A program made the translations under genes and the position numbers. 64,000 nucleotides of DNA from Spirochaetota bacterium (GTDB taxonomy: Bacteria > Spirochaetota > Spirochaetia > Treponematales > UBA12059), in contig JAPLSN010000024.1 of NCBI GenBank assembly GCA_026398615.1, forward strand, positions 61,984 to 125,983, given 5' to 3'. The notes under the pieces were generated by a model. It saw only the letters and a list, made by a program, of their open reading frames with translations, was not told where the DNA came from and searched no databases. Numbering within the stretch: the stretch's first letter is position 1; the number at the start of each line of letters is the position of its first letter. Below are positions 1-7,941 of this stretch, in pieces.

Positions 1-810
1 CCAGGTCCGGGCGACGATGCCGAAGGCCACCCCGAGGTTGATGGAAGCCTTGGAACCCCTCATTGCCACCGTAACCCTGGATTCGCATCGGGAAAGCAGT
101 TCCGGGCTCACGCCGAGCTCCTCCGAACCCACGACGAGCACCCCGCGTACGGGAAATTCGAACTCGTCGAGCTCTGTCCCTCCCAGTTCGAGCGCCACGA
201 GGGCCCCGAGCCCCTCCAGGTCGCCCGGAACCGCCCGACGCCAGGGTACCGTCCGGGTGGTGCCCATGGCCGTCCGCTCCGCCCTCGGGTGGCCGGGATC
301 GGCCGTGAATCCCGAAAGGAGCAATTCCCCGACACCGAACGCGTCCGCGGACCGGAAGACCGACCCGACGTTGAACGGGCTCCTGACATCCTCGAGGTAG
401 GCGCGGAAGCCCTCGAAGGGACGACGCGACGATGGATCGAGGGAACCGTCGGGGGCGACGAAGTCCCAATCGGCGGGATCCCTGCCGATTTCCTTTCCCA
501 GGTTGCGCCGTACGCGGTTGAGGATCCGGACGAGAGGATCGGAAGCCGTACCGTCCCCCCCCATACCCGCGCCGGGCAAGCTGCCGGGCGGGCCGAAACC
601 CCGGAGAACGCGTTCGGCGTCCCGGGATTCGATCCTGAACGCTTCCGAAAGGTTTTCGTCGGCGGAGAGCAACCCGAGTAGACCGAGGCAATAGGCGACA
701 TCAACGACCCGGCCCGAGCGCCGTTCGCGCTCGATGGCTTCGAGGGTGAGGGCCAGTTTCCTGCGCCGGTGTCCGGGGGAGAGCTCCCCGAGCTTGCGGA
801 GGGCGATCAC
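1..810 (-). CDS. TrmH/SpoU family RNA methyltransferase (3' end runs off the window)
   Basis: Minus-frame translation contains ...YLEDVRSPFNVGSVFRSADAFGV...GVLVVGSEELGVSPELL...VAMRGSKASINLGVAFGI, the SpoU motifs; GTG start overlaps the stop region of the upstream gene. Confidence 0.8.
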   Translation of the reverse strand, partial: MIALRKLGELSPGHRRRKLALTLEAIERERRSGRVVDVAYCLGLLGLLSADENLSEAFRIESRDAERVLRGFGPPGSLPGAGMGGDGTASDPLVRILNRVRRNLGKEIGRDPADWDFVAPDGSLDPSSRRPFEGFRAYLEDVRSPFNVGSVFRSADAFGVGELLLSGFTADPGHPRAERTAMGTTRTVPWRRAVPGDLEGLGALVALELGGTELDEFEFPVRGVLVVGSEELGVSPELLSRCESRVTVAMRGSKASINLGVAFGIVARTW

Positions 811-814
811 CGGC

Positions 815-1787
815 TCAATACGCCGTCTTGATGAGGTCGAACACGTCGTCCACCGACACCACCCGGGGCATCATGCTGGATATCTCGAGGGACCGGGCGG
901 TTTCCGCGGCTTCCATGAGCCTGTCCAGGTCGATTTCGAAGTCCTTGAGCCGGCTCGGGATCTTTATCATGCCCAGCCTGGTCCTGACGGCTTCGACCAC
1001 CCTGGAGGCTGCGTCCGCGGCAGGCAGGGGTCGACCTTCCTCTTCGGTCACGCCGAAGGCCGGGGCAAAGGCCGCGATCCGCTCGATGCGGTATTTCACG
1101 GCGATTTCCATGAGGTAGGGCAGGAGCACCGCCGCGATGTTGGCCTTGGGCACCTTGAAGCGGGCGTTGATGGCGAAGGTGATGGCGCTCCCCACCCCGA
1201 GCGAGCTCGTCGCGATGCCGGCCGAGGCGAGGAAGGCCCCGCGGCAGGCTTCGAGACGGGCGTTCGGGTCGTCGGGCCGCTGGATGTACATGTCGAAGGC
1301 GTGGACGAGGGAATGGATCGCCCGTTCGAGCACGCTGTCGGAAAAGAAATCGGCTTGCGATGAGATCGAGCCCTCGATGCAGGCCATGATCGCGTCGAGC
1401 AGGGCGATTTCCGCCGTCATCTGGGAAAGGCCCGACTGGAGGTTGGGATCCATCACCACCGCACATGCCCCCCCGTTGCCCGAGGAAAGCAGGCAAGCCT
1501 TGCGATTGCGGGAATCGGTCACCACGAAACGGTCGCCGAGCAGGAAGGGATCGCGGATGGCGGTGGGTACCAGGACGAGGGAGGCGCCCGGTACGCGCGG
1601 TGAGGACCTTGATCCCGCGGCCTTCTAGTATGGCCTGGACGCGGTCCACCGTTTTCGCGTCATGAAGGGCCGGATCGGCGATCATCATCACGCGGTCGGC
1701 GTTTCTCCCGATGATAACCGGGAGCTTGAGCACGGATTCCAGCCCGAGGAAGACCTCGGGGACGATCCGGAAATGAAAATCGGCCAT
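815..1787 (-). pseudogene. Iron-containing alcohol dehydrogenase with internal deletion/frameshift
   Basis: N-terminus (MADFHFRIVPEVFLGLESVLKLPVIIGRNADRVMMIADPALHDAKTV...) is in one frame and C-terminus (...PTAIRDPFLLGDRFVVTDSRNRKACLL...VPKANIAAVLLPYLMEIAV...) in another, joined near 1590-1605; the GGGS-type NAD(P)-binding segment is missing. Confidence 0.75.
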
Positions 1788-1816
1788 ATAAAAGCCTCCG
1801 CCCGGCTTGCGCGGGC

Positions 1817-1846
1817 AAAAAAAAGGCGGAAGTCGATCCTTCCGCC
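1817..1846 (-). terminator. Rho-independent terminator downstream of flgM
   Basis: On the minus strand GGCGGAAG-GATCGA-CTTCCGCC followed by T8. Confidence 0.8.
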
Positions 1847-1869
1847 GCTATCTACCTTCGGGATGCATG

Positions 1870-2190
1870 TCAAAAAAACTGGTCGATGATCCGGTCGGCT
1901 GTGGCGGAAATCACCGTGTCGTCGATGTAGTCGGGGTCGTTGATCCTGGACTTGAGCTCGGCGATGCGATCGGCCCGGACATCGGGGGCGTTCTTGGCGA
2001 TCTCGATGGCGCTGAACAGTTCCGACTTTTCCACGGCTTCGGAGGAGAGGTTAATGGAATCGCCGCGATCGCCCTTCCCGATACGGCCGGCGGAACCGGT
2101 CTTCGGGGGATTCTGCATCGGGTCAATAGGATTCAATCGGTCGATCGTCATCGAAATCCCCCTGCCATGCTCAACCACAATTATCGGCAC
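1870..2190 (-). CDS. flgM: FlgM-like anti-sigma-28 factor
   Basis: 106 aa ORF with MTIDRLNPIDPMQ...DSINLSSEAVEKSELFSAIEIAKNAPDVRADRIAELKSRINDPDYI, FlgM-like. Confidence 0.7.
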   Translation of the reverse strand: MPIIVVEHGRGISMTIDRLNPIDPMQNPPKTGSAGRIGKGDRGDSINLSSEAVEKSELFSAIEIAKNAPDVRADRIAELKSRINDPDYIDDTVISATADRIIDQFF

Positions 2191-2205
2191 GCGCCCGGTT
2201 TTAAT

Positions 2206-2886
2206 TTACGCTTTTTTCCGGCCCGTTACAAGTACCGAAAACTCGCCCATGATCTTGCTCCGGGCCGAAAAATCGTCCCGGACGAAGCCGGCGGTACCGA
2301 TGACGAGTTCTTCATGGAGCTTCGTGAGCTCCCTCCCGACGCAAATCTGCCTCTCGACATCGATATCGGCGATATCGGAGAGCAACTTGAGGATGCGATG
2401 GGGTGATTCGTAGAGCAGGAAGGCGTCTTCGCGGTCCAGGAGCTCGGCGAGCCGGGATTTCCGGCGTCCGTTTTTCGGGGAAGGGAAGCCTTCGAACAGC
2501 ACCGCCTTGAACGGGAGGCCGCAGGCCGACACGAGGGCGGCAAAGGCGCTCGGCCCGGGGATGGGTACGACGGCATGGCCGCCTTCCCGCACGCGGGCGG
2601 CCAGGAGCCGCCCTGGATCGCTCATCCCGGGAGTGCCGGCGTCGCTGCAGTACGCCACGTCCCGACCCTCGTCGAGGATGCCGACGACCCTGGCTGCGCC
2701 CTTTTCTTCCTCGTAACCGTAACAGGCGACGAGGGGCTTGCGGATTTCATAGTGATTCAGGAGCCGGAGGGTATGGCGGGTATCTTCGCAGGCTATGGAA
2801 TCGACCGCTTTCAGGGTTTCCACGGCGCGGAAAGTGATATCCCCGAGGTTGCCGATCGGCGTCGCGACCATGTACAGCGTCGACAT
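2206..2886 (-). CDS. rsmI: 16S rRNA (cytidine(1402)-2'-O)-methyltransferase
   Basis: MSTLYMVATPIGNLGDITFRAVETLKAVDSIACEDTRHTLRLL...SDAGTPGMSDPG...PIPGPSAFAALVSACGLP. Confidence 0.95.
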   Translation of the reverse strand: MSTLYMVATPIGNLGDITFRAVETLKAVDSIACEDTRHTLRLLNHYEIRKPLVACYGYEEEKGAARVVGILDEGRDVAYCSDAGTPGMSDPGRLLAARVREGGHAVVPIPGPSAFAALVSACGLPFKAVLFEGFPSPKNGRRKSRLAELLDREDAFLLYESPHRILKLLSDIADIDVERQICVGRELTKLHEELVIGTAGFVRDDFSARSKIMGEFSVLVTGRKKA

Positions 2887-3031
2887 GGGGGCATTATGGG
2901 GGCTGCGCCCACCGGGGTCAAGCTACGCATGCCGCTGCCGCGCGGGCGGCGGACATTGCCATCACGCCGCCCGGAATGTATACTGGGTCGGCCGGGTACT
3001 GTCGCTTCTGCCGGTACGGGGGTCATTGCAC

Positions 3032-4144
3032 ATGGACGGCAGGCAAGTCCAGCGGTACATTTTCCTCGGGCTCTTCCTCTTCCTCTTCGTGCTGACGGCG
3101 GTGCTGTTCTACCCGTTCATGTCGATCCTGCTCTGGTCGGGAGTGCTGTACGTCATCACCCTGCCCATCTACAACCGCATCGTCAAGCGCAAGCGCCTCG
3201 TCCAGCGGCACCCGGTCTTCCGGAGCATCGTCGCGGGAGTCATGGCCACGCTCTGCATGATCATCGTCGTGATCCCGACGGTCCTCATCGGGATCACCGT
3301 CATCGTCCAGCTGAAGGAATTCGTCCAGACGCTCTCCCGCTTCCTCGAGGCGAACCGGCATGTCTTCGAAACCGTCAAGGGAGAATCCATCGCGGCCCTC
3401 ATCATGGACCAGACGGCCGGCTTCATCGACCTCAGGAACATCGACATCCGGGTCGAACTGACGAAACTCCTGACGAGCAGCGCTTCGAGTATCTTCTCCT
3501 TCTCGTCGGCAGCCTTCCGCAACCTGCTCGGCTTCGGTTTTTCGCTGACCTTCCTCGTCTTCACGCTGTTCTTCCTCTACCTCGACGGGGACTATCTCGT
3601 CTCCACCCTCATCGACATGGTCCCCATCGACCGGCGCTACACGGTGGCCTTCCTCCGGCGTTTCAGGGACACGGCCAGGCACCTCGTCCGGGGATACCTG
3701 CTCGTCGCGCTCTACCAGGGCGTCGCGGCTTTCGTGATCTTCGGCATCTTCCAGGTGACGAGCCCGGTCTTCCTCGCCGTGCTCGTGTCGCTCACCTCAT
3801 TCGTCCCGATGGTCGGCACGGCCCTGGTCTGGGCCCCGGTCACGATCGGCCGCTTCATCTCCGGCGACTTCGCGGGAGGCATCGCGCTCGGACTGACCTG
3901 CGCGTTCTTCATCTCGATCGTGGACAACTTCCTGCGCCCCTTCCTCCTGCACGAAAAGATCAAGATCCATCCCCTGCTCATCTTTTTCGCGATCCTGGGC
4001 GGCATCCGCATGTTCGGCGTGAACGGCATCCTCATCGGCCCGATCGTGCTCATCCTGTTCTTCGCAGCCATCGAACTCTTCGAGGAAGCCTTCGGCAAGC
4101 GCAAGGAACGGAAAGTCGGCCCCTACGACGACCCGCGCCACTGA
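3032..4144 (+). CDS. AI-2E family (PerM-like) transporter
   Basis: Multiple TM segments with ...LTSFVPMVGTALVWAPVTIGRFISGDFAGGIALG... and C-terminal ...LIFFAILGGIRMFGVNGILIGPIVL. Confidence 0.85.
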   Translation: MDGRQVQRYIFLGLFLFLFVLTAVLFYPFMSILLWSGVLYVITLPIYNRIVKRKRLVQRHPVFRSIVAGVMATLCMIIVVIPTVLIGITVIVQLKEFVQTLSRFLEANRHVFETVKGESIAALIMDQTAGFIDLRNIDIRVELTKLLTSSASSIFSFSSAAFRNLLGFGFSLTFLVFTLFFLYLDGDYLVSTLIDMVPIDRRYTVAFLRRFRDTARHLVRGYLLVALYQGVAAFVIFGIFQVTSPVFLAVLVSLTSFVPMVGTALVWAPVTIGRFISGDFAGGIALGLTCAFFISIVDNFLRPFLLHEKIKIHPLLIFFAILGGIRMFGVNGILIGPIVLILFFAAIELFEEAFGKRKERKVGPYDDPRH

Positions 4145-4153
4145 CGATCCGCC

Positions 4154-4325
4154 GAGCGCGGCGACGAGGCGTATCATGAACCGGGCCGGATGGGGCCTGG
4201 TAGCGGGATATGCTTGAGCGCGGCGACGAAGCGGGCCATGGACCGAACTGGACGGGTCTGGTACATGGGATCGGGATGATCGCGGCGACGAAGCGGGTCA
4301 TGGAACGGGCCGGACGGGGCCTGGC
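4154..4325. repeat. Three tandem copies of a ~62 bp-period repeat (GAGCGCGGCGACGAAGCGGGYCATGGAMCG...)
   Basis: Copies start at 4154, 4216 and 4278 (exact 62 bp spacing); a fourth dispersed copy is at about 23130-23175. Confidence 0.8.
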
Positions 4326-4371
4326 GAAGAAAAAACAGGGGTCGGCGGGGCGACTCCTGTTTTTTTTCGCC
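4323..4371. terminator. Long bidirectional terminator hairpin
   Basis: GGCGAAGAAAAAACAGGGGTCG / CGACTCCTGTTTTTTTTCGCC inverted repeat between convergent genes. Confidence 0.75.
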
Positions 4372-4422
4372 ACCCGTCGTGTCGGCGTTTCTCGGTCCGG
4401 CGGTGGCCGGGTTCATTGCCAT

Positions 4423-4785
4423 TCACGCCGCGGGGCGCGCCGTGGCGATTTCCGCGAGTTGGTCGTTCGTGAAGACGGCATAGACCGGCACGCCCTGGGC
4501 TTCGGCCATTTCCTTCCTGAGCGCCCGCAGTTTCACGAACAGCCTGAAATCCGTTTCGCTCAGGATTTCCCGATAGTCCGTCCTGCCCTGTCGTCCCTTG
4601 TCAGCTTCGGTCTTGCCATTGACGAGGTATTCGACCGAATATGCCCAGTGGGAACCGTCGCCGGTCGATACGAATTCCTGCGTGACGCGAACCGGGGAAT
4701 GGCTTCGAAGGAATTTGTTGAAAACGGCGGCTTCATCGCTGTCCGGAAGGCCCGGAATTTTGAAAACCGCATACTGTATGCTCAT
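4423..4785 (-). CDS. HRDC domain protein of the DGR-accessory type
   Basis: 120 aa: ...FNKFLRSHSPVRVTQEFVSTGDGSHWAYSVEYLVNG...DYREILSETDFRLFVKLRALRKEMAEAQGVPVYAVFTNDQLAEIA; C-terminal HRDC-like segment, gene directly downstream of a VR-like target gene. Confidence 0.75.
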   Translation of the reverse strand: MSIQYAVFKIPGLPDSDEAAVFNKFLRSHSPVRVTQEFVSTGDGSHWAYSVEYLVNGKTEADKGRQGRTDYREILSETDFRLFVKLRALRKEMAEAQGVPVYAVFTNDQLAEIATARPAA

Positions 4786-4796
4786 GGTACGTCCTG

Positions 4797-4838
4797 AAAA
4801 TCATCAACGTTTCTATTTATAGAAACGTTGATGATTTT
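4797..4838. other. Perfect 19 bp-stem hairpin with 4-nt loop between DGR target and HRDC gene
   Basis: AAAATCATCAACGTTTCTA-TTTA-TAGAAACGTTGATGATTTT. Confidence 0.85.
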
Positions 4839-4868
4839 TTCCCGCTTTTTGCACACCCGCCCGCGACA

Positions 4869-4922
4869 CCGGCCCGTGTCCCGCTTGGCGGCCGTCCCGG
4901 CCGCCGCAGGTCCACGGGCCGG
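4869..4922. other. Two-tier GC-rich stem-loop just downstream of the VR-like segment
   Basis: Outer arms CCGGCCCGTG/CACGGGCCGG, inner arms GGCGGCCG/CGGCCGCC with 3-nt loop. Confidence 0.8.
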
Positions 4923-4948
4923 CGCCGCGGGACCCGCCTTGAGCCCGT

Positions 4949-7630
4949 TCAGAACTGGGGGCGCACGAGGCGGAAGCCCATGTCGTCGATCCGGCCGCGC
5001 GGGAGGCCGCAGTACCGATTGGCCGACCGGAGGTACAGACCGTCGTAGCGCCAGCCACCGCCGCGAGCCACGCGTTCGTCGCCCGCGGCCGCGCCCCGAG
5101 GGTTGATCTGGTTTCCAGTCGCATACACGCCATACCAGTCCCAGCACCATTCCCAGACATTCCCGTGCAGGTCATACAGCCCCCAGGCGTTCTTCGCGTA
5201 GCTTCCAACCGGACTCGTCTTTTCCAGATACGGGCCTTTCGGAGCGCCATTATAGGGGTAATCGCCATGGAAATTCGCCTGGCTGGAACCCAGCCCGTTC
5301 CCGAACGACGTCGCCGTCTTCGTCCCCGCACGGCACGCGTACTCCCACTCGGCCTCCGTCGGCAGGCGGTAGCCGTTCGCCGTCCAATCGCAGCGCACGT
5401 CCGTCCCGCTCACCGTGTACGCGGGTTTCAATCCTTCCTTTTTCGAGCGCCAGTTGCAGTATTCGATGCAGTCATACCAACTGACCAGCACGACGGGTTG
5501 GCGATCGGTTTGGGCAAAATAGGGATACCTCCAGTTCGCGTCCTCTTTCACAACCCACTCCGCACCGGAGAACACATACCCGCCGCCCTCCCGCTCCGCC
5601 TGCGTCTCGTAGCCCGTCTCGGCCGCGAATGCGCGGAATTCCCCGACGGTCACTTCGTACGCCCCCATCCAGAAGGTGCCCATCGTCACCTGGCGCTGGA
5701 CTTCGTCGGACTCACGGCTCGGCTCGCTGGCCGGGCTGCCCATCGTGAAGGTACCCCCGGGGATCTTCACGAAACCCTGGGTGGCGCGTTCGGGGGCCGC
5801 GGCGGCGGGGGTCGGGGCGGGCGTCTGGTCCTTGAGTTCCAGCTTGAGGATGCTCGTCTGGCCTTCCCGCACCGTGACGCGGGCGGCAGCGGCATACTTC
5901 CTGCCGCCGATCGTGGCACTCGCACCCAGGTCGTAGTCCCCGACGAGGGCTTCGCACTCCAGCGGGGCGCTCCCGATCTTCACGCCGCCCAGGGTGAGCT
6001 CCGCGTCGGTGTCGGGGTTCGTGGTCACTTCAAGGATGCCCATCCTGCCTGAAAACGCGGCCGTTCTTTTCTCCGTGCCGCCCTTGGAGGCGGGCTTCAC
6101 CGTTTCGTTCCATTCCCTGTAGCGGGTGTCGCCGGGCACCACGCGGACATTCGCGTCGCGGTACGGCAGCTTGACCACGAGGGGCAGGCTGCCCTTCTGC
6201 GCGCCGTCCACGTAGACCGTGCCCGCCATGCCGTTCTTTTCCTTCAGGTCCAGCGTGAAGAAGTTCGGCACCAAGATCAGTTTCATCTTGGTCGTCTTCC
6301 CGTCCTCGATGAGGATGGTCTGGCGTTTCGTGTCGTAGAGCTCCCGGCTCAGCACGAGTTCGTAGTTCCCCGACTTGAGCCGTTCCACGCTCAGGGCGCC
6401 GCCGGACAACGTACCGCGCTTTTCGCCGTTGAGCAGCACCTCCACGCCCTCCGCCGGATCGCAGGTCAGGGTCAGCGACCCGAAGTTGGGCTTCAAGTCC
6501 AGGTTCACAGTCACCTTGGCGTTCGTCACCGTGATCGCCGCGGAAAAGGGATAGTACAGGTAGTTCCGATCCTGGGCTTCCACCCTGTAGCTGCCGGGTT
6601 CGATTTTTTCGCTCAGGGAGGAGGTGTCGCTCCAGGCCCGGACTTCCCGCCCGTCGGCCGACAGCAGCCGGAGGTCCACCTTCACGCCCTCGGGCACCTT
6701 GAACTGGACGAACTGGGCCTTGGCCGTCGGCGCGGCGGCCGGCGCCGCCGTCGGAGACGCGGCATCGGTGGCCATGGCCTGGCTCGATGCAGGCGCGTTC
6801 CCCACCCTGGCCAAAGGCGGCTGCAGGGCGCCTGCGCCCGGGTCGAACACGCCGGGTTGCTGGCTCAAGCCCACGTTGAACGCGTATTCGCTCACGGCGT
6901 CGGGCAGGTAACGCTCGAGTTCGGGGACGCTCAGGTAACCGTCGCGGTTCAAGTCGCCCTCGCCGTTCAGGGCCAACAGGAGGCTCCGCGTGAACAGGCC
7001 GTTCGCGCCCTTGGGATCCTCGTAGCTGGCCTTGCCCTTGCCCGTGGACGTGATCACCACCGCCCGGGAGAGGACCTTCACCTCGCCCACGCCCACCACG
7101 GCCAGGCCCTTGTCCCTGGCCACCGTTTTCTGGCACGCGTCGATCAGGAACACGATGTGCTTCACCTTGCCTTCGAGCGGGGATGCAAGGTCGTCCCGCA
7201 GGGACATGCCCGTCCCGACCGGATTCTTCACTTCCGCGTCGATGGGCAGCAGCCAGCTTTCCCCGTTCCTGTCGTTGATCCCATGGCCGGAAAAGAAGAA
7301 CAGCACCTGGTCGTCCGGCCTGACGATTCCGGACAGGGCTGCCACCCGCTCCAGAATCTTGTTGCGGCTGGGAAAATTCACGTCGGTGTACGGCAGCGCG
7401 CCGGACATCACCGTCACGGCCTTGTAGCCACCGAGCCTGGTCAGGAGCTTCCCGAGGTCCTCCGCGTCGTTCTGCGCCTTCTGCAGCGGCACGAGCCCCG
7501 AGTCGGCGTACTGGTTGATGCCCACGATGATCGCGAACCGCCGGGGTTCCGGGATTGCCTGCGCGCCGGCCAGGGACAGCGCTGACACCAGGAAGCCCGC
7601 GAACGCCATCGCTTTGCACCATGATTTCAT
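4949..7630 (-). CDS. Secreted caspase-like (peptidase C14) + PEGA-repeat + FGE-sulfatase/C-type-lectin-fold protein; putative DGR variable protein
   Basis: Signal peptide; RRFAIIVGINQYADSGL...VLFFFSGHGIND...VFLIDACQ (caspase His/Cys motifs); PEGA-like repeats; GFVKIPGGTFTMGSP...EVTVGEFRAFA...PVVLVSWYDCIEYCNWRS...YRLPTEAEWEYACRAG...GLYDLHGNVWEWCWDWYG...RVARGGGWRYDGLYLRSANRYCGLPRGRIDDMGFRLV. Confidence 0.9.
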   Translation of the reverse strand: MKSWCKAMAFAGFLVSALSLAGAQAIPEPRRFAIIVGINQYADSGLVPLQKAQNDAEDLGKLLTRLGGYKAVTVMSGALPYTDVNFPSRNKILERVAALSGIVRPDDQVLFFFSGHGINDRNGESWLLPIDAEVKNPVGTGMSLRDDLASPLEGKVKHIVFLIDACQKTVARDKGLAVVGVGEVKVLSRAVVITSTGKGKASYEDPKGANGLFTRSLLLALNGEGDLNRDGYLSVPELERYLPDAVSEYAFNVGLSQQPGVFDPGAGALQPPLARVGNAPASSQAMATDAASPTAAPAAAPTAKAQFVQFKVPEGVKVDLRLLSADGREVRAWSDTSSLSEKIEPGSYRVEAQDRNYLYYPFSAAITVTNAKVTVNLDLKPNFGSLTLTCDPAEGVEVLLNGEKRGTLSGGALSVERLKSGNYELVLSRELYDTKRQTILIEDGKTTKMKLILVPNFFTLDLKEKNGMAGTVYVDGAQKGSLPLVVKLPYRDANVRVVPGDTRYREWNETVKPASKGGTEKRTAAFSGRMGILEVTTNPDTDAELTLGGVKIGSAPLECEALVGDYDLGASATIGGRKYAAAARVTVREGQTSILKLELKDQTPAPTPAAAAPERATQGFVKIPGGTFTMGSPASEPSRESDEVQRQVTMGTFWMGAYEVTVGEFRAFAAETGYETQAEREGGGYVFSGAEWVVKEDANWRYPYFAQTDRQPVVLVSWYDCIEYCNWRSKKEGLKPAYTVSGTDVRCDWTANGYRLPTEAEWEYACRAGTKTATSFGNGLGSSQANFHGDYPYNGAPKGPYLEKTSPVGSYAKNAWGLYDLHGNVWEWCWDWYGVYATGNQINPRGAAAGDERVARGGGWRYDGLYLRSANRYCGLPRGRIDDMGFRLVRPQF
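4964..5074 (-). other. Putative DGR variable region (VR) at the 3' end of the FGE/C-lectin domain
   Basis: Between constant blocks RV-RGG-W, LRSANR, P, R and MGFRLV the variable positions are mostly NNC codons (GGC CGC TAC GAC TAC TAC TGC GGC CGC GGC ATC GAC GAC), as expected if derived from AAC codons in a template repeat. Confidence 0.7.
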
Positions 7631-7712
7631 GTCGCCTCCGGATCAGCTCATCGTCAAGAAAAGTATAGTGCGCTTCGACGGAAAATGGAAATGCCGCCGC
7701 CGGAGGGATGAA

Positions 7713-7759
7713 ACCACGAAGGACGCGAAGGGGGTACCACGAAGCTCACGAAGAAAACG
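7713..7759. repeat. ACCACGAAG-type short repeat cluster
   Basis: accacgaaggacgcgaagggggtaccacgaagctcacgaag; related sequence in reverse orientation at 21290-21335. Confidence 0.65.
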
Positions 7760-7941
7760 ATCTTCGGGTAACGCGGAAACAATCCGGGGTGATGGCCGCG
7801 GCGCCCGCGGAGAGTCGACAGCCTGCGACCCCGGAAACGGCGCGGCGTGTCGGCGCAGGAACCCGGCCACCGCTCGATCACGAACCGTCGACACGACGGG
7901 TGGCGCACCTTCCCGGGAACCCGGGACATGATCAGTCAGGA

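Noticed and set aside
4154-4325. Possible CRISPR array (regularly spaced repeats)
   Set aside because: Only three degenerate copies with a 62 bp period, the repeat part is most of the unit, there are no unique spacers and no cas genes.
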